Assembly: GCA_937900435.1 (NCBI GenBank) | Contig: CALCEG010000125.1 | Coordinates: 1-5,774, forward strand | Length of the DNA stretch: 5,774 nucleotides | DNA from: an uncultured Alphaproteobacteria bacterium | GTDB taxonomy: Bacteria > Pseudomonadota > Alphaproteobacteria > Rs-D84 | Direction of reading: 5' to 3' | Shown: piece by piece, positions 1 to 5,672 of the stretch | Numbering within the stretch: the stretch's first letter is position 1 | How the letters are laid out: the number at the start of each line of letters is the position of its first letter | Notes under the pieces: generated by a model | Told to the model about the DNA's origin: nothing | What the model saw: the letters and a program-made list of their open reading frames with translations, nothing else | Database searches by the model: none | Translations under genes and position numbers: made by a program

Positions 1-981
1 TTTGATGCGTATATAGTAGCTGACCTTGGCGTACTATCAAAGGTACGCGAAATCTCACCCGAAAGGGAAATACATATTTCGACTCAGGCAAATATTTGTT
101 CGGCCAAGACGGTAAAATTCTGGCAGAATGCAGGCGCAAAACTATGCGTGCTGGCACGCGAAGTATCGCACAGCGAATTTAAAAACATTCGTGCAGAATG
201 TCCTGATGTTGGGCTGGAAATATTTGTTCATGGTGCGATGTGTATGTCTTATTCTGGTCGTTGTTTGTTATCTAATTTTATAACAGGTCGTCCTGCAAAT
301 CGCGGCGCGTGTGCGCAGTTGTGCCGTTGGAAATATGATGTAATTTTACGCGAACGCGACAGTGGCGTCGAAATGCCAATTGATGAAGACGAACGTGGCG
401 CATACATTATGAATTCCAAGGATTTATGTCTGATGCCCCGTCTGGCAGAAGTCATAGAATCCAATCCAGATTCTTTAAAAATCGAAGGACGCAATCGGTC
501 TGAATATTACGTTGGCAGTGTTGTTCATGCGTATCGTTGTGCACTGGATGCCTATGTGCGCGACCCTGAAAATTTTGACCCGTCATCATTTATGGATGAT
601 TTGAACAGACTGGAAACGCGTGGGTATACAACGGCATTTTTTGATGGGCCGGTTCCACCATCTGCGCATAATTATGAAACGACACGCAGCACATCAGAAT
701 ACCACGCGGCTGGGGTAATTACATCGGTATCAGATGAAAATATTACATTTGAATTGCGTAATGAAACCAGGGCAGGGGACGAAATAACGTTTGTTTTGCC
801 AAACACCATGGACAAAGTTTCTGTTATCTTATCAGAATTAATCAACGCCAAGAACGGTGAAAAAGTTGAAAAAATGGCGGCTGGTATGGGAAACAGTATT
901 TTGATACCGCGTGCATGGCTGGGCGATATACACAGTGATAAATTTGTTCCCTATGTTCTGGCGTACAAGAAAAAGAGATAA
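1..981 (+). CDS. trhP: U32-family tRNA hydroxylation protein TrhP/YegQ-like, 5' end cut off by window
   Basis: Frame 1 is open from the first base to TAA at 979-981, giving 326 residues with no start in the window. Compared with YegQ/TrhP, probably some 80 N-terminal residues are missing. The U32 signature is clear at fragment residues ~73-91 (EIFVHGAMCMSYSGRCLLS). It is followed by GRPANRGACAQLCRWKY, then YIMNSKDL and SLKIEGRNRSEYY, all recognisable YegQ blocks. Cysteines 81, 88, 104 and 108 are candidate iron-sulfur ligands, as in related U32 proteins. The C-terminal ~100 residues match the small beta-rich domain that ends this family. Known family role: TrhP uses prephenate to hydroxylate wobble U34 of some tRNAs (ho5U, precursor of cmo5U/mo5U) in the cytoplasm; U32 relatives are RlhA (23S rRNA) and UbiU/UbiV (ubiquinone). 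The old label 'peptidase' is probably wrong here. TrhP is preferred because the spacing and the DERGAYIMNSKDL block follow YegQ. It is visibly richer in G+C than the genes to its right. Confidence 0.92.
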   Translation, partial: FDAYIVADLGVLSKVREISPEREIHISTQANICSAKTVKFWQNAGAKLCVLAREVSHSEFKNIRAECPDVGLEIFVHGAMCMSYSGRCLLSNFITGRPANRGACAQLCRWKYDVILRERDSGVEMPIDEDERGAYIMNSKDLCLMPRLAEVIESNPDSLKIEGRNRSEYYVGSVVHAYRCALDAYVRDPENFDPSSFMDDLNRLETRGYTTAFFDGPVPPSAHNYETTRSTSEYHAAGVITSVSDENITFELRNETRAGDEITFVLPNTMDKVSVILSELINAKNGEKVEKMAAGMGNSILIPRAWLGDIHSDKFVPYVLAYKKKR

Positions 982-987
982 TAAAAC

Positions 988-1014
988 AGCCTGCGAAAGC
1001 CGCAGGCTATTTTT
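988..1014. terminator. Bidirectional rho-independent terminator between convergent genes
   Basis: An 8-bp perfect stem (AGCCTGCG at 988-995, CGCAGGCT at 1001-1008) closes a 5-nt loop. On the plus strand it is followed by ATTTTT, and on the minus strand by GTTTTATT. It begins 7 nt after the trhP stop and its plus-strand T-tract overlaps the stop codon of the minus-strand HNH gene at 1013-1015. One hairpin therefore appears to end both transcripts. Confidence 0.88.
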
Positions 1015-2029
1015 ATCGCGAAAGTGATTTTATGATTGCATTAATTTCGCATAGACTAAGTTTTTTTTCTTGTATGGAAGTCAGTGTTTCCGTCAAAGGT
1101 TTATTGACTTTTTCAAATACGTGCTTTTGCAGTTCGTAAACGCGTTTATGGCTGCTTTGTAATTGTGATTCTGGTTGTATTTTTGGCATCAGATTTACTG
1201 TATCGTTTGGGTTTAGATATTTTATTTCATTATTATTTTTCTGAATAAAAATCCCACCGACACCCGCGTCATAGTCATAACTGTGATTGTGTACATATGG
1301 TGTATCGCAATACTGCATATGTTGATATTCTTTGAATATAGGCTGATAGACAACGGTTTTGTTAAATCCATCAACGTTCATAATTACTGGATGTGTGGTC
1401 TTGTTCCTGCCGGGCAAAACATCGGCTATAAATTTTTTTTGTTCTGTTTTACTGATTGGGTGTATATGTGGAAATCCCAGTTTCCCACTGACGATTCCTG
1501 TTGCAGATGCGTTTGTTATCAAGATATTATGCATCCACAGTTGAAAGGCATTTGGTGAATAGAAAAACATTTGCGTATCGATACCTGCCAACCCCAGTCC
1601 TTTGCCGGTAATATCAAATCGTTCAATAATCAGCATACGGTCTTTCAGTGCGATACGGTCATTGATATAGTAATTGGGGTCTATGGCATTCAATTGTTTG
1701 CTAAGCATTAATTCGCCCAACCAAATTCCTGTACGCAGTTTATCGAACCAGTCCATCAAGATACTAACTTGCATACCTGTGACGGGTTTTGCCTCCATCA
1801 GGTTTTCTACGACTAATTTTGCCTGTGCTTCTAGATTGGCGTCATCGCTGTTGCAGGCGGTACATGCTGGAAAGGTCAGACCTGAAAAAGGTATTTTTGC
1901 ATCTGTCACCCATCCCAGATTACAAACAGATTTATATCTGCCCAGATATTTACTTAACCATTGTGGTACGACGTGTTCTTTGTTTTTCTTTTCTGGTACA
2001 CCCCCACAGAAAACGCATTTTTGTGCCAT
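1013..2029 (-). CDS. HNH endonuclease-type zinc-motif protein, 338 aa
   Basis: The N-terminus reads CVFCGG (C5, C8), then KEHVVPQWL (E18, H19), then CTACN (C56, C59, N60). This CxxC...EHxxPxW...CxxCN order is the classic HNH/beta-beta-alpha-metal layout, with the four cysteines binding a structural zinc and H19/N60 as the expected catalytic pair. It therefore probably cuts or nicks nucleic acid in the cytoplasm. The remaining ~270 residues match nothing I recognise. They include a Trp/Phe-rich stretch (93-170) and a Lys/Gln-rich, helix-prone C-terminus (285-338). There is no signal peptide. The ATG at 2029 is supported by AAGGA six bases upstream and by a promoter at 2054-2081. It stands alone: no methylase, recombinase or integrase is adjacent. 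Such stand-alone HNH proteins are found among defence genes and among uncharacterised housekeeping genes, and the sequence does not decide between these. Confidence 0.88.
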   Translation of the reverse strand: MAQKCVFCGGVPEKKNKEHVVPQWLSKYLGRYKSVCNLGWVTDAKIPFSGLTFPACTACNSDDANLEAQAKLVVENLMEAKPVTGMQVSILMDWFDKLRTGIWLGELMLSKQLNAIDPNYYINDRIALKDRMLIIERFDITGKGLGLAGIDTQMFFYSPNAFQLWMHNILITNASATGIVSGKLGFPHIHPISKTEQKKFIADVLPGRNKTTHPVIMNVDGFNKTVVYQPIFKEYQHMQYCDTPYVHNHSYDYDAGVGGIFIQKNNNEIKYLNPNDTVNLMPKIQPESQLQSSHKRVYELQKHVFEKVNKPLTETLTSIQEKKLSLCEINAIIKSLSR

Positions 2030-2035
2030 AAATAA

Positions 2036-2040
2036 TCCTT
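2036..2040 (-). promoter_or_regulatory. Shine-Dalgarno site of the HNH gene
   Basis: AAGGA on the minus strand lies six bases before the ATG at 2029-2027. Spacing and match to the 16S rRNA tail are good, which supports this start. Confidence 0.75.
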
Positions 2041-2053
2041 GTGTTTTATATAT

Positions 2054-2081
2054 ATTGTAGTTGACAAAAATAATTTTGCAA
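2054..2081 (-). promoter_or_regulatory. Sigma70-like promoter of the HNH gene
   Basis: On the minus strand TTGCAA (2081-2076) and TACAAT (2059-2054) are separated by 16 bases, in a very AT-rich stretch. The predicted transcript starts near 2047 and leaves a leader of about 18 nt that contains the Shine-Dalgarno site. The -10 box matches consensus at 5 of 6 positions and the -35 at 4 of 6. Confidence 0.6.
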
Positions 2082-2099
2082 CAATAAACGATGTTTCTT

Positions 2100-2127
2100 G
2101 CGCTACCTATGATAAAAGATAGGTCGC
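2100..2127. repeat. Imperfect inverted repeat upstream of the HNH promoter
   Basis: ACCTAT (2105-2110) pairs with ATAGGT (2119-2124) around an 8-nt loop. GCG (2100-2102) pairs with CGC (2125-2127) across a 2-nt bulge. It ends some 19 bases upstream of the HNH -35 box and about 55 bases after the stop of the preceding minus-strand gene. Neither strand has a T-tract right after it, so it is not a standard terminator. It could be an operator, a transcript-end stabiliser or a chance palindrome. Confidence 0.35.
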
Positions 2128-2180
2128 TGATACAGCAAAAAAATGCAATATCAAAAATATTTTGTCTTTCAATTTGTTTT

Positions 2181-3599
2181 TTATCGAGTTATGGTTACGT
2201 TTCCCTTGTTAAGATTTTGTATTAACCTGCGTGCAGAATCAAATGTTCTTTGATTCATTTGAATTTTTCCGTTCGGGTTTAGTTTTAGTTTATTTACCCC
2301 CGACAGGTCGACATATTTTAATTCTAGATATTTAACATTTGAAAAATCTATTTCGCCTTTTAATCCATATACGGTACTTATTTTAATACTTTCCGCATAT
2401 TTATTGAATTTAATGGTTGGTGTGCCGCCAATCAGATTTAAAAAGAAGATATCCAGTTTTTTTACGCCCGAAAAATCAAAAGTTCCATTCATTTCAAGAT
2501 TGCCAGTAAAGACAACATTGTTTACGTTATTAAAATTCATTGATTTTACTTTACGCAAATCATTACAAGTAATATATATATTGTTAACGTCAGAAAAGTG
2601 CAAGTCGCCCTGTAATTGTTTATAATTTTGTAGGTTAATATAATCTACGTTATATAAATTTAACCAACAAACCTCGTCATCAAGTGTTTTTAGAACAGGT
2701 TGTTTATTAACCAACAGGCTTTTTGTTTTATCGGCGTTTTTTATTAAATTTATTTTATTTTGTTTAAGTATGTTATTCATCGACACTAGTTTCTGATTGT
2801 CGGAAACATTATCGATTGTGCGCGCTTTCATATCTAAAATAGTGCCATCGCACATAAGGTATTGATAATCTGTATTTATTTCGATAATTTTTCCATTCTT
2901 GACATAAAAATTATGTCCGATATAAACATTATTGATTTCCTGATAGTATTTACAAACTTGATTCCCAATCAATACGAATCCATCGGGTAAAGCCCGCCAA
3001 GAATTTGAAAAATCGACATTAAAATGTTTTTTTATTGCCGCGGACAGTCCTATGATAATGCCATCTGGGTTTGAATTAAGGGTGTTATCAGAGTGTTGTA
3101 CTGTGTGATTATATCTGTTTTTTATGCTGATAAATCCGCCAGATTTTAGAACCTGAATTGACATCACTGATGTGCCATATTCATCTTCGCGTCGTGGATT
3201 TTTAAAATCGCTGCGTTTAATTTTATCAACATCTTTGCGAACCACGTTTATGATATAATAGTTTTTGTATCTATCTTTGTCGTCAAAAGAACATAATTCT
3301 TCGCCTGGGGCAAAATATTTTTGAATTGCATTTTGTTTTTCAAATGTGTCCGCAACGTATGCATCGTATCCTGCGCGGTTCAGCAATTCGATTGGGTCGT
3401 GATGCGTATATATTTCTTCTGTTGTTTTATTTTTTATAGACAGCAGATATTGCAATATAGGTTTTGCATCACGACCGGCGTATTTTACGATTTTATCAAT
3501 GTCTGGGATATCAAAAATACCATTATGGTAATTACGAATTGCCTGGGCAAAATGCTCACCATTTTGTTTTTTTATAATATCATACATTGATTTATTCAT
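2181..3599 (-). CDS. Unknown protein with C-terminal ~21-residue leucine-rich-like repeats, 472 aa
   Basis: I cannot assign a function. There is no signal peptide or membrane segment. Residues 1-200 look like a folded domain, with the blocks GYDAYVADTFEKQNAIQKYF (77-96), DEYGTSVMSIQVLKSGGFISI (139-159) and NRYNHTV (161-167). From memory, such blocks recur in hypothetical proteins of gut Mollicutes, Clostridia and Alphaproteobacteria. Residues 332-440 hold about six degenerate repeats built as [hydrophobic]-x-F-[SN]-x-V-x-x-[hydrophobic]. The key F/L residues are at 335, 356, 376, 398, 419 and 432, mostly 20-22 apart. This fits a leucine-rich-repeat-like or beta-solenoid fold, often used for binding. 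The ATG overlaps the stop of the upstream gene as ATGA (3599-3596) and has no Shine-Dalgarno site, so translation is probably coupled. A sampled 60-base line (2281-2340) is 28% G+C against 47% in a trhP line (541-600), which may indicate a different origin or weak constraint. No good terminator follows it. Confidence 0.88.
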   Translation of the reverse strand: MNKSMYDIIKKQNGEHFAQAIRNYHNGIFDIPDIDKIVKYAGRDAKPILQYLLSIKNKTTEEIYTHHDPIELLNRAGYDAYVADTFEKQNAIQKYFAPGEELCSFDDKDRYKNYYIINVVRKDVDKIKRSDFKNPRREDEYGTSVMSIQVLKSGGFISIKNRYNHTVQHSDNTLNSNPDGIIIGLSAAIKKHFNVDFSNSWRALPDGFVLIGNQVCKYYQEINNVYIGHNFYVKNGKIIEINTDYQYLMCDGTILDMKARTIDNVSDNQKLVSMNNILKQNKINLIKNADKTKSLLVNKQPVLKTLDDEVCWLNLYNVDYINLQNYKQLQGDLHFSDVNNIYITCNDLRKVKSMNFNNVNNVVFTGNLEMNGTFDFSGVKKLDIFFLNLIGGTPTIKFNKYAESIKISTVYGLKGEIDFSNVKYLELKYVDLSGVNKLKLNPNGKIQMNQRTFDSARRLIQNLNKGNVTITR

Positions 3600-4882
3600 T
3601 TTAAATTACTTGTCAATGCTTGAACTTTTTTGTTGTATATCGCGTTATGCAAAGAGTCTATTTCGCGCAAAGTCTTTTTCTTGTTATCGATTTTGCTTTG
3701 TGTGTTGCGAAATTGTTTAGTTTTTGGTATATGATTATCTGCATTTGCGATTGTGTTTTGGTATTGCAACCATTGTTCTTGCAATTTTGGATTGGCCCAA
3801 ACAAATTCTGCATCATCGGCAGATTCATATACGATATCTGCGCCCAAGATATGCGCCAAGTTTGCCAAGTCAAATATGGTATTGTCTGGTGTCAGCGCAA
3901 CGTGTTTTTCGCTGGCATATTGCAAGTCCCAATTTTGTATTTGTTTGTTTATGTTGTCCAGTTCTTGTTTTGTTAATGCGTTGCGCAGTTTGTAAACTGG
4001 ATTTTGTTTAATTTGTTTCAGCAAATCTTCGTGTTTCATATTGTGTGCTTCGCGTTCCAAACTGTCGATATCTGCGCTAATTGTGTTCAAGACAGTTTGT
4101 GTTGTTGGACGAATAGGGGAACGTTGTTTTAAACGTGCCAATTTTTCAGACGCGATTAATTGTTTTTCTGATATGTTTTGATTTTTTGCCCAGGCACTGC
4201 GTGCGTTTGCGTGTTTTGTACGCAAGTCGTTCGCGATACTATCTTGCAAGATTTTATCTATGTTTTTAACTTTTGGGGCATTGTAATATATGTCATCAAT
4301 GGGCTGTGCTTCTGCTGTGCGGATAATGTTTGTATTTATAATCGGTTTTTCAATGCCTGTTGAATCAAATACATTGTCTGGATTGTGCAAATTTCCCAGT
4401 TCAGATATAACAAAAGGTGTCGAGAAATTTTGTGTTTCGTTTTTGTGTGCATAAAAAGCGCATGTGCAGGCCCAAAAATCAACTAAGCTGCTGTTTGGTG
4501 TTAATACGATGTTATAAATATTTCTGCCCATCAAGAACGGATCTAAATGTGTTATATCCTTGTGTGGTATACAATATACTGAATCCTCCATAAATGTATG
4601 AGTTTGAATCATTTCATTCAGTCGTTTAATTTCTTCGTTTGTAAAAAATTCGCCCAGTTTATTATCGGGGGTTTTTTCTTGCAAAATTTTATTAAATTCC
4701 ACATATAACAAGCTGTCGCGATGTTTGCGGAAGTCTGCAAGTTCTTGTTTCGTAGAGTCGTATTTTTGCTTTATTTTTTTTGTTTGTCTTTCGTCTTTTG
4801 TTGTATGTGCAACGATACCCAGTGCCAGAAAACTGGTAAATAATACTATCTTTGACATACGCACCAAAGTGTTTTTTTTCAT
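3596..4882 (-). CDS. Unknown exported or membrane-anchored protein with internal duplication, 428 aa
   Basis: Function not recognised. The N-terminus is a plausible signal peptide or anchor: a basic region (K2, K3, R8, K11), a hydrophobic core at 12-25 (IVLFTSFLALGIVA) and a possible cleavage after A25. There is no lipobox. The rest is strongly charged and rich in K, N, Q, D and E, with helix or coiled-coil character at 28-70, 205-300 and 385-425. Two segments look duplicated. Residues 75-95 align with 298-318 (KL....T..E...N..IQ). Residues 127-158 align without gaps with 330-361 (LTP[ND]..[LI].D, then FV). The first copy carries an insertion of ~20 residues and contains C104, C139 and C141, which the second copy lacks. 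The ATG at 4882 is supported by GGAGA eight bases upstream and a near-consensus promoter. The gene is first in an operon with the repeat protein downstream (ATGA overlap), so the two products probably act together, perhaps at the cell envelope. Confidence 0.9.
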   Translation of the reverse strand: MKKNTLVRMSKIVLFTSFLALGIVAHTTKDERQTKKIKQKYDSTKQELADFRKHRDSLLYVEFNKILQEKTPDNKLGEFFTNEEIKRLNEMIQTHTFMEDSVYCIPHKDITHLDPFLMGRNIYNIVLTPNSSLVDFWACTCAFYAHKNETQNFSTPFVISELGNLHNPDNVFDSTGIEKPIINTNIIRTAEAQPIDDIYYNAPKVKNIDKILQDSIANDLRTKHANARSAWAKNQNISEKQLIASEKLARLKQRSPIRPTTQTVLNTISADIDSLEREAHNMKHEDLLKQIKQNPVYKLRNALTKQELDNINKQIQNWDLQYASEKHVALTPDNTIFDLANLAHILGADIVYESADDAEFVWANPKLQEQWLQYQNTIANADNHIPKTKQFRNTQSKIDNKKKTLREIDSLHNAIYNKKVQALTSNLK

Positions 4883-4890
4883 ATTTTATA

Positions 4891-4895
4891 TCTCC
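4891..4895 (-). promoter_or_regulatory. Shine-Dalgarno site of the exported protein gene
   Basis: GGAGA on the minus strand sits eight bases before the ATG at 4882-4880. It fixes this start over the later in-frame ATG at codon 9, which would cut off part of the basic n-region. Confidence 0.7.
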
Positions 4896-4917
4896 ATAGT
4901 TTAATGTTGTTTATAGA

Positions 4918-4945
4918 TATATAGCACAAAAACACAAATTGTCAA
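4918..4945 (-). promoter_or_regulatory. Sigma70-like promoter of the two-gene unknown operon
   Basis: On the minus strand a perfect TTGACA (4945-4940) is followed after 16 bases by TATATA (4923-4918). The predicted start of transcription near 4911 gives a leader of about 29 nt with the Shine-Dalgarno site. The promoter lies only six bases beyond the T-tract region of the preceding terminator, so the operon is insulated from the lipoprotein gene. Confidence 0.72.
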
Positions 4946-4950
4946 TGTTT

Positions 4951-4980
4951 TATAAAAAATAAAAGCAACGGATTACTTTT
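4951..4980 (-). terminator. Rho-independent terminator of the small lipoprotein gene
   Basis: On the minus strand AAAAGTAA (4980-4973) pairs with TTGCTTTT (4968-4961), eight pairs including one G-U. The pairs close the loop TCCG, which belongs to the stable UNCG tetraloop class. The run ATTTTTTATA follows at once. It begins eight bases after the lipoprotein stop codon. The stem is AT-rich, but the tetraloop and U-tract make a terminator likely. Confidence 0.65.
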
Positions 4981-4987
4981 TTTATGT

Positions 4988-5113
4988 TTAATATACGGGA
5001 TAATTGCGTGGAAACGATTTGTCAGGACGTACCAGGTCAGATTTCACACCGCAACCTGCGACAGTGAATGCGACAACCAAGACTGCAAAAACGGCAAAAA
5101 TTAACTTCTTCAT
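4988..5113 (-). CDS. Small LptM/YifL-like lipoprotein, 41 aa
   Basis: The ATG at 5113 opens 41 codons ending in TAA at 4990-4988. The product begins MKKLIFAVFAVLVVAFTVAG and continues CGVKSDLVRPDKSFPRNYPVY. It has a basic start (K2, K3), a hydrophobic core at 4-18 and the lipobox VAGC with C21 as the lipidated cysteine. The mature part opens with CGxKxxLxxP, the signature of the short LptM/YifL family (C-G-x-K-G-P-L-x-x-P), with SD in place of the usual GP. Known family role: E. coli LptM is an outer-membrane lipoprotein that helps the LptD-LptE lipopolysaccharide translocon mature. Many such genes adjoin lysA or dapF; neither is visible here. Clean signal, lipobox, promoter and terminator make it a real gene despite its size. 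Assignment to LptM itself is less certain than the lipoprotein call, so no symbol is given. Confidence 0.85.
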   Translation of the reverse strand: MKKLIFAVFAVLVVAFTVAGCGVKSDLVRPDKSFPRNYPVY

Positions 5114-5119
5114 AATCTG

Positions 5120-5149
5120 ATTATAACGTTTTATTCGCATAAAAGTCAA
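5120..5149 (-). promoter_or_regulatory. Promoter giving a leaderless lipoprotein mRNA
   Basis: On the minus strand TTGACT (5149-5144) and a perfect TATAAT (5125-5120) are 18 bases apart. Exactly six bases separate the -10 box from the ATG at 5113. The expected +1 position is therefore the A of the start codon. No Shine-Dalgarno site lies in front of the ATG, which agrees with translation of a leaderless message. Confidence 0.75.
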
Positions 5150-5164
5150 ACATAATACGCAAGA

Positions 5165-5587
5165 TTACCGTTGCATTTCTTTCATTTGCAGAATTGCGTC
5201 CAGTACCTGAATAGTATTGTCATAGGTTTTTAACTTGTTTTCGTTTCTTTTGTTCAGCGAATTTAACAAGATGCTATATTGATATGACGCCATTTTTGTT
5301 AATGTCTGTGCAAATATAGATTTTTGTTTTGGTATTTTGCAATCGGTCTGCGCCATCAGCACAGGTGCGCAGTTGTCATTTTGAAAATAAACCTTGCCAT
5401 ATCTGTCAGTACTATTATCAAGTGGCTGAGTTACTATAATGCTATATTTTTTGCCTTCTATGGTTGACTTAGTCAAATTAAAGGCCTGCACAGAATCTTT
5501 TGTTTCTGTTTGCAAGCGGACGCCTTTGTCCATAACAAAAGCGTTTGCGATATCAAAAACCTCACAAATTTTATATTTTGGTTTCAT
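5165..5587 (-). CDS. Unknown protein, 140 aa (150 aa if started at GTG 5617)
   Basis: Not recognised. From the ATG at 5587 the product begins MKPKYKICEVFDIANAFVMD. It has a central part with probable beta strands (KKYSIIVTQP, GKVYFQND) and a helical, Lys/Asn/Gln-rich C-terminus (NKRNENKLKTYDNTIQVLDAILQMKEMQR). Three cysteines are present (8, 73 and 83 in the 140-residue form), and no signal peptide or membrane segment lies in this frame. The frame is open upstream to a TGA at 5626-5624, so GTG at 5617 or 5608 is also possible. No start has a Shine-Dalgarno site. I chose the ATG because a weak promoter would begin transcription five bases before it. A hydrophobic stretch in another frame just upstream (see findings) raises the alternative that the true N-terminus is shifted and the gene is damaged. 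It lies 51 bases before the lipoprotein gene, which has its own promoter. Confidence 0.6.
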   Translation of the reverse strand: MKPKYKICEVFDIANAFVMDKGVRLQTETKDSVQAFNLTKSTIEGKKYSIIVTQPLDNSTDRYGKVYFQNDNCAPVLMAQTDCKIPKQKSIFAQTLTKMASYQYSILLNSLNKRNENKLKTYDNTIQVLDAILQMKEMQR

Positions 5588-5598
5588 CTCGGTTGAGG

Positions 5599-5627
5599 AT
5601 TGTTGCACTAAAAACACAAAAAGTCAA
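5599..5627 (-). promoter_or_regulatory. Possible weak promoter of the 140-aa protein gene
   Basis: On the minus strand TTGACT (5627-5622) is followed after 17 bases by AACAAT (5604-5599), which matches the -10 consensus at four of six positions. Transcription would start near 5592, five bases before the ATG at 5587. The match is weak and the spot was chosen partly because of that ATG. Confidence 0.3.
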
Positions 5628-5640
5628 CAATAAAGTAATA

Positions 5641-5672
5641 ACAAAGAAAAACACCGCCGTTTCCGGCGGTAT
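5641..5672 (-). terminator. Strong rho-independent terminator of a transcript entering from the right
   Basis: A 7-bp GC-rich perfect stem (ACCGCCG at 5653-5659, CGGCGGT at 5664-5670) encloses a 4-nt loop that reads GAAA on the minus strand, a stable GNRA tetraloop. On the minus strand it is followed by G and the T-rich run TTTTTCTTTGTT. On the plus strand only ATTT follows, so termination mainly acts on a minus-strand RNA that starts beyond or near the window edge. Confidence 0.82.

Noticed and set aside
249..494. 81-codon minus-strand frame inside trhP
   Set aside because: It lies wholly within the strongly conserved U32 region on the other strand and has no recognisable product.
1..981. 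Annotating the U32 gene as a collagenase-like protease
   Set aside because: The name is historical. The YegQ-type blocks and cysteines fit the iron-sulfur RNA hydroxylation branch, and no protease catalytic centre is evident.
1283..2060. Several plus-strand open frames of 61-128 codons opposite the HNH gene
   Set aside because: They overlap a gene with a clear zinc/HNH motif and correct expression signals. Their translations show no domain and no start signals.
2134..2170. Possible terminator after the 472-aa gene (AATAT/ATATT with a nearby T-run on the minus strand)
   Set aside because: The stem is only five A-T pairs and the T-run is three bases away. It is too weak to call in such AT-rich sequence.
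3620..4011. Plus-strand frames that read as hydrophobic, membrane-like proteins (rich in F, C, L, V, I)
   Set aside because: They are antisense to the Lys/Asn/Gln-rich 428-aa gene; the complement of AAA/AAC/CAA codons yields F, V and L. There are no plausible ribosome sites, and the minus-strand gene has promoter, Shine-Dalgarno site and signal peptide.
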